From assembly GCA_937961295.1 (NCBI GenBank), contig CALGOK010000135.1, positions 1-5,978 of the forward strand: a stretch of DNA of 5,978 nt, read 5' to 3'. This document shows positions 5,442 to 5,978 of the stretch, one piece after another; position 1 is the stretch's first letter, and every line of letters begins with the position of its first letter. The position numbers were made by a program, and so were the translations under genes. The notes beneath the pieces were generated by a model. That model searched no databases, had not been told where the DNA came from, and saw only the letters and a program-made list of their open reading frames with translations. Source of the DNA: an uncultured Gemmatimonadota bacterium (GTDB taxonomy: Bacteria > Gemmatimonadota > Gemmatimonadetes > Gemmatimonadales > GWC2-71-9).

Positions 5442-5978
5442 CAGCCCTCCGCCGGGACCGCACCGGTCTTGCTATCGAGCTCGCGCAGGTAGGGCACGAC
5501 CGCGCGCGCGATCGCGCGGGCCAGCGCGCGCTGGCCGTCGGGGGTGGTCATCAGCCGGGCATCCTCGCGGTTGGTGGCGAAGCCGAGCTCGATCAGGATG
5601 GCGGGTCGCCGTGCGGTGTTGAGCACCGCGAAGTTCGCCTGCTTGACGCCGCGGTCGGTGCCGCTGTGCACCTCGCGCAGCGACGACTGCACCAGCTCGG
5701 CGGCCCGCCCCGATTCCCGGAGGAACTCGTTCACCTGCAGGTCGCGCAGGATGAAGGCGAGTCCCTCCAGCGTCTCCTCCTGGTCCGGCAGCTCGTAGCG
5801 GATCGCCTCGTTTTCCATCGCCGCCACCCGGGCGGCGTCGGCGGTGCGGGCCTCGGCCTGGAAGTAGGTCTCGAATCCCCGCACCGCGGTGTAGCCGGCG
5901 CGCCGCGGCAGGTCGTTCACGTGGATCGACACGAACAGGTCGCAATCGTCGCGGCAGTACCTCGGCGCGCGATGGCCA
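5438..5978 (-). CDS. N-acetylmuramoyl-L-alanine amidase, Amidase_3 family (partial, N-terminus beyond window)
   Basis: Enzymes of this family are zinc hydrolases that cut the amide bond between MurNAc and the L-Ala of the peptide stem, for cell separation or wall turnover in the periplasm. 179 residues are visible, open to the right edge. The segment CDLFVSIHVND carries the second Zn-binding His in the typical SIHxN context. AARVAAMENEAI matches the family's ENxA stretch. GVKQANFAVLNTARRPAILI followed by ELGFATNREDARLM is the conserved C-terminal block, with the catalytic Glu in ELGF. The first zinc His/Glu and any signal peptide or AMIN domain would lie upstream of the window, so subtype (AmiA/B/C versus LytC-like) cannot be decided. 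The insert between SIHVN and GVKQ is long (roughly 100 residues), as in regulated AmiC-like enzymes where an autoinhibitory helix sits; that comparison is inference. Its stop overlaps the lipoprotein start. Confidence 0.93.
   Translation of the reverse strand, partial: GHRAPRYCRDDCDLFVSIHVNDLPRRAGYTAVRGFETYFQAEARTADAARVAAMENEAIRYELPDQEETLEGLAFILRDLQVNEFLRESGRAAELVQSSLREVHSGTDRGVKQANFAVLNTARRPAILIELGFATNREDARLMTTPDGQRALARAIARAVVPYLRELDSKTGAVPAEGW

Noticed and set aside
4191..5622. Long plus-strand frames antisense to the lipoprotein and amidase genes
   Set aside because: They are Ser/Arg/Ala-rich shadows of a GC-rich helical protein, without motifs or ribosome binding sites.

Overview
This is a high-GC bacterial chromosomal segment. 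Every gene I can support lies on the minus strand, so transcription runs from position 5978 toward position 1. Two gene blocks are separated by a 215-bp intergenic region. The long plus-strand open frames are antisense shadows produced by high GC content.

Upstream block (5978 to 2562): the 3' part of an N-acetylmuramoyl-L-alanine amidase (Amidase_3 type), a TPR-like repeat lipoprotein of unknown function, pyrD (dihydroorotate dehydrogenase, class 1B type) and pyrF (orotidine-5'-phosphate decarboxylase). Each gene overlaps the next by 4, 4 and 8 nt. The three downstream genes start with GTG, TTG and GTG, and each has a recognisable Shine-Dalgarno. This looks like one translationally coupled transcript that links peptidoglycan remodelling and an envelope lipoprotein to steps 4 and 6 of UMP synthesis. 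The PyrK partner expected for class 1B PyrD is not in the window.

Intergenic region (2561 to 2347): the proximal part is very G-rich on the transcribed-sense strand. It holds one canonical G-quadruplex motif, a second G-run cluster, a 13-bp inverted repeat with one mismatch, and a hairpin spanning the pyrF stop. The distal part holds a good sigma70-type promoter (TTGCGT-17-TATCAT) and a short leader of about 35 nt containing a 12-bp palindrome that touches the rpmJ Shine-Dalgarno.

Downstream block (2346 to 1): an alpha-type ribosomal operon, rpmJ-rpsM-rpsK-rpsD-rpoA, with gaps of 2, 3, 3 and 14 nt. The rpoA frame runs off the left edge, so its C-terminal domain is outside the window. L36 and S4 are both the zinc-binding (cysteine-containing) forms. 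secY, map/adk and infA, which precede rpmJ in many bacteria, are not adjacent here, so the alpha operon appears to be separated from the spc operon and driven by its own promoter.

The organism is probably a diderm bacterium, given a lipoprotein with a non-Asp +2 residue next to a periplasmic amidase. Gene style and order suggest Gemmatimonadota or a neighbouring high-GC phylum, but this is a low-to-moderate confidence impression that needs a database search. I see no mobile element, CRISPR array, tRNA or rRNA. Most of the window is core housekeeping sequence. The least explained parts are the lipoprotein and the G-rich intergenic region.
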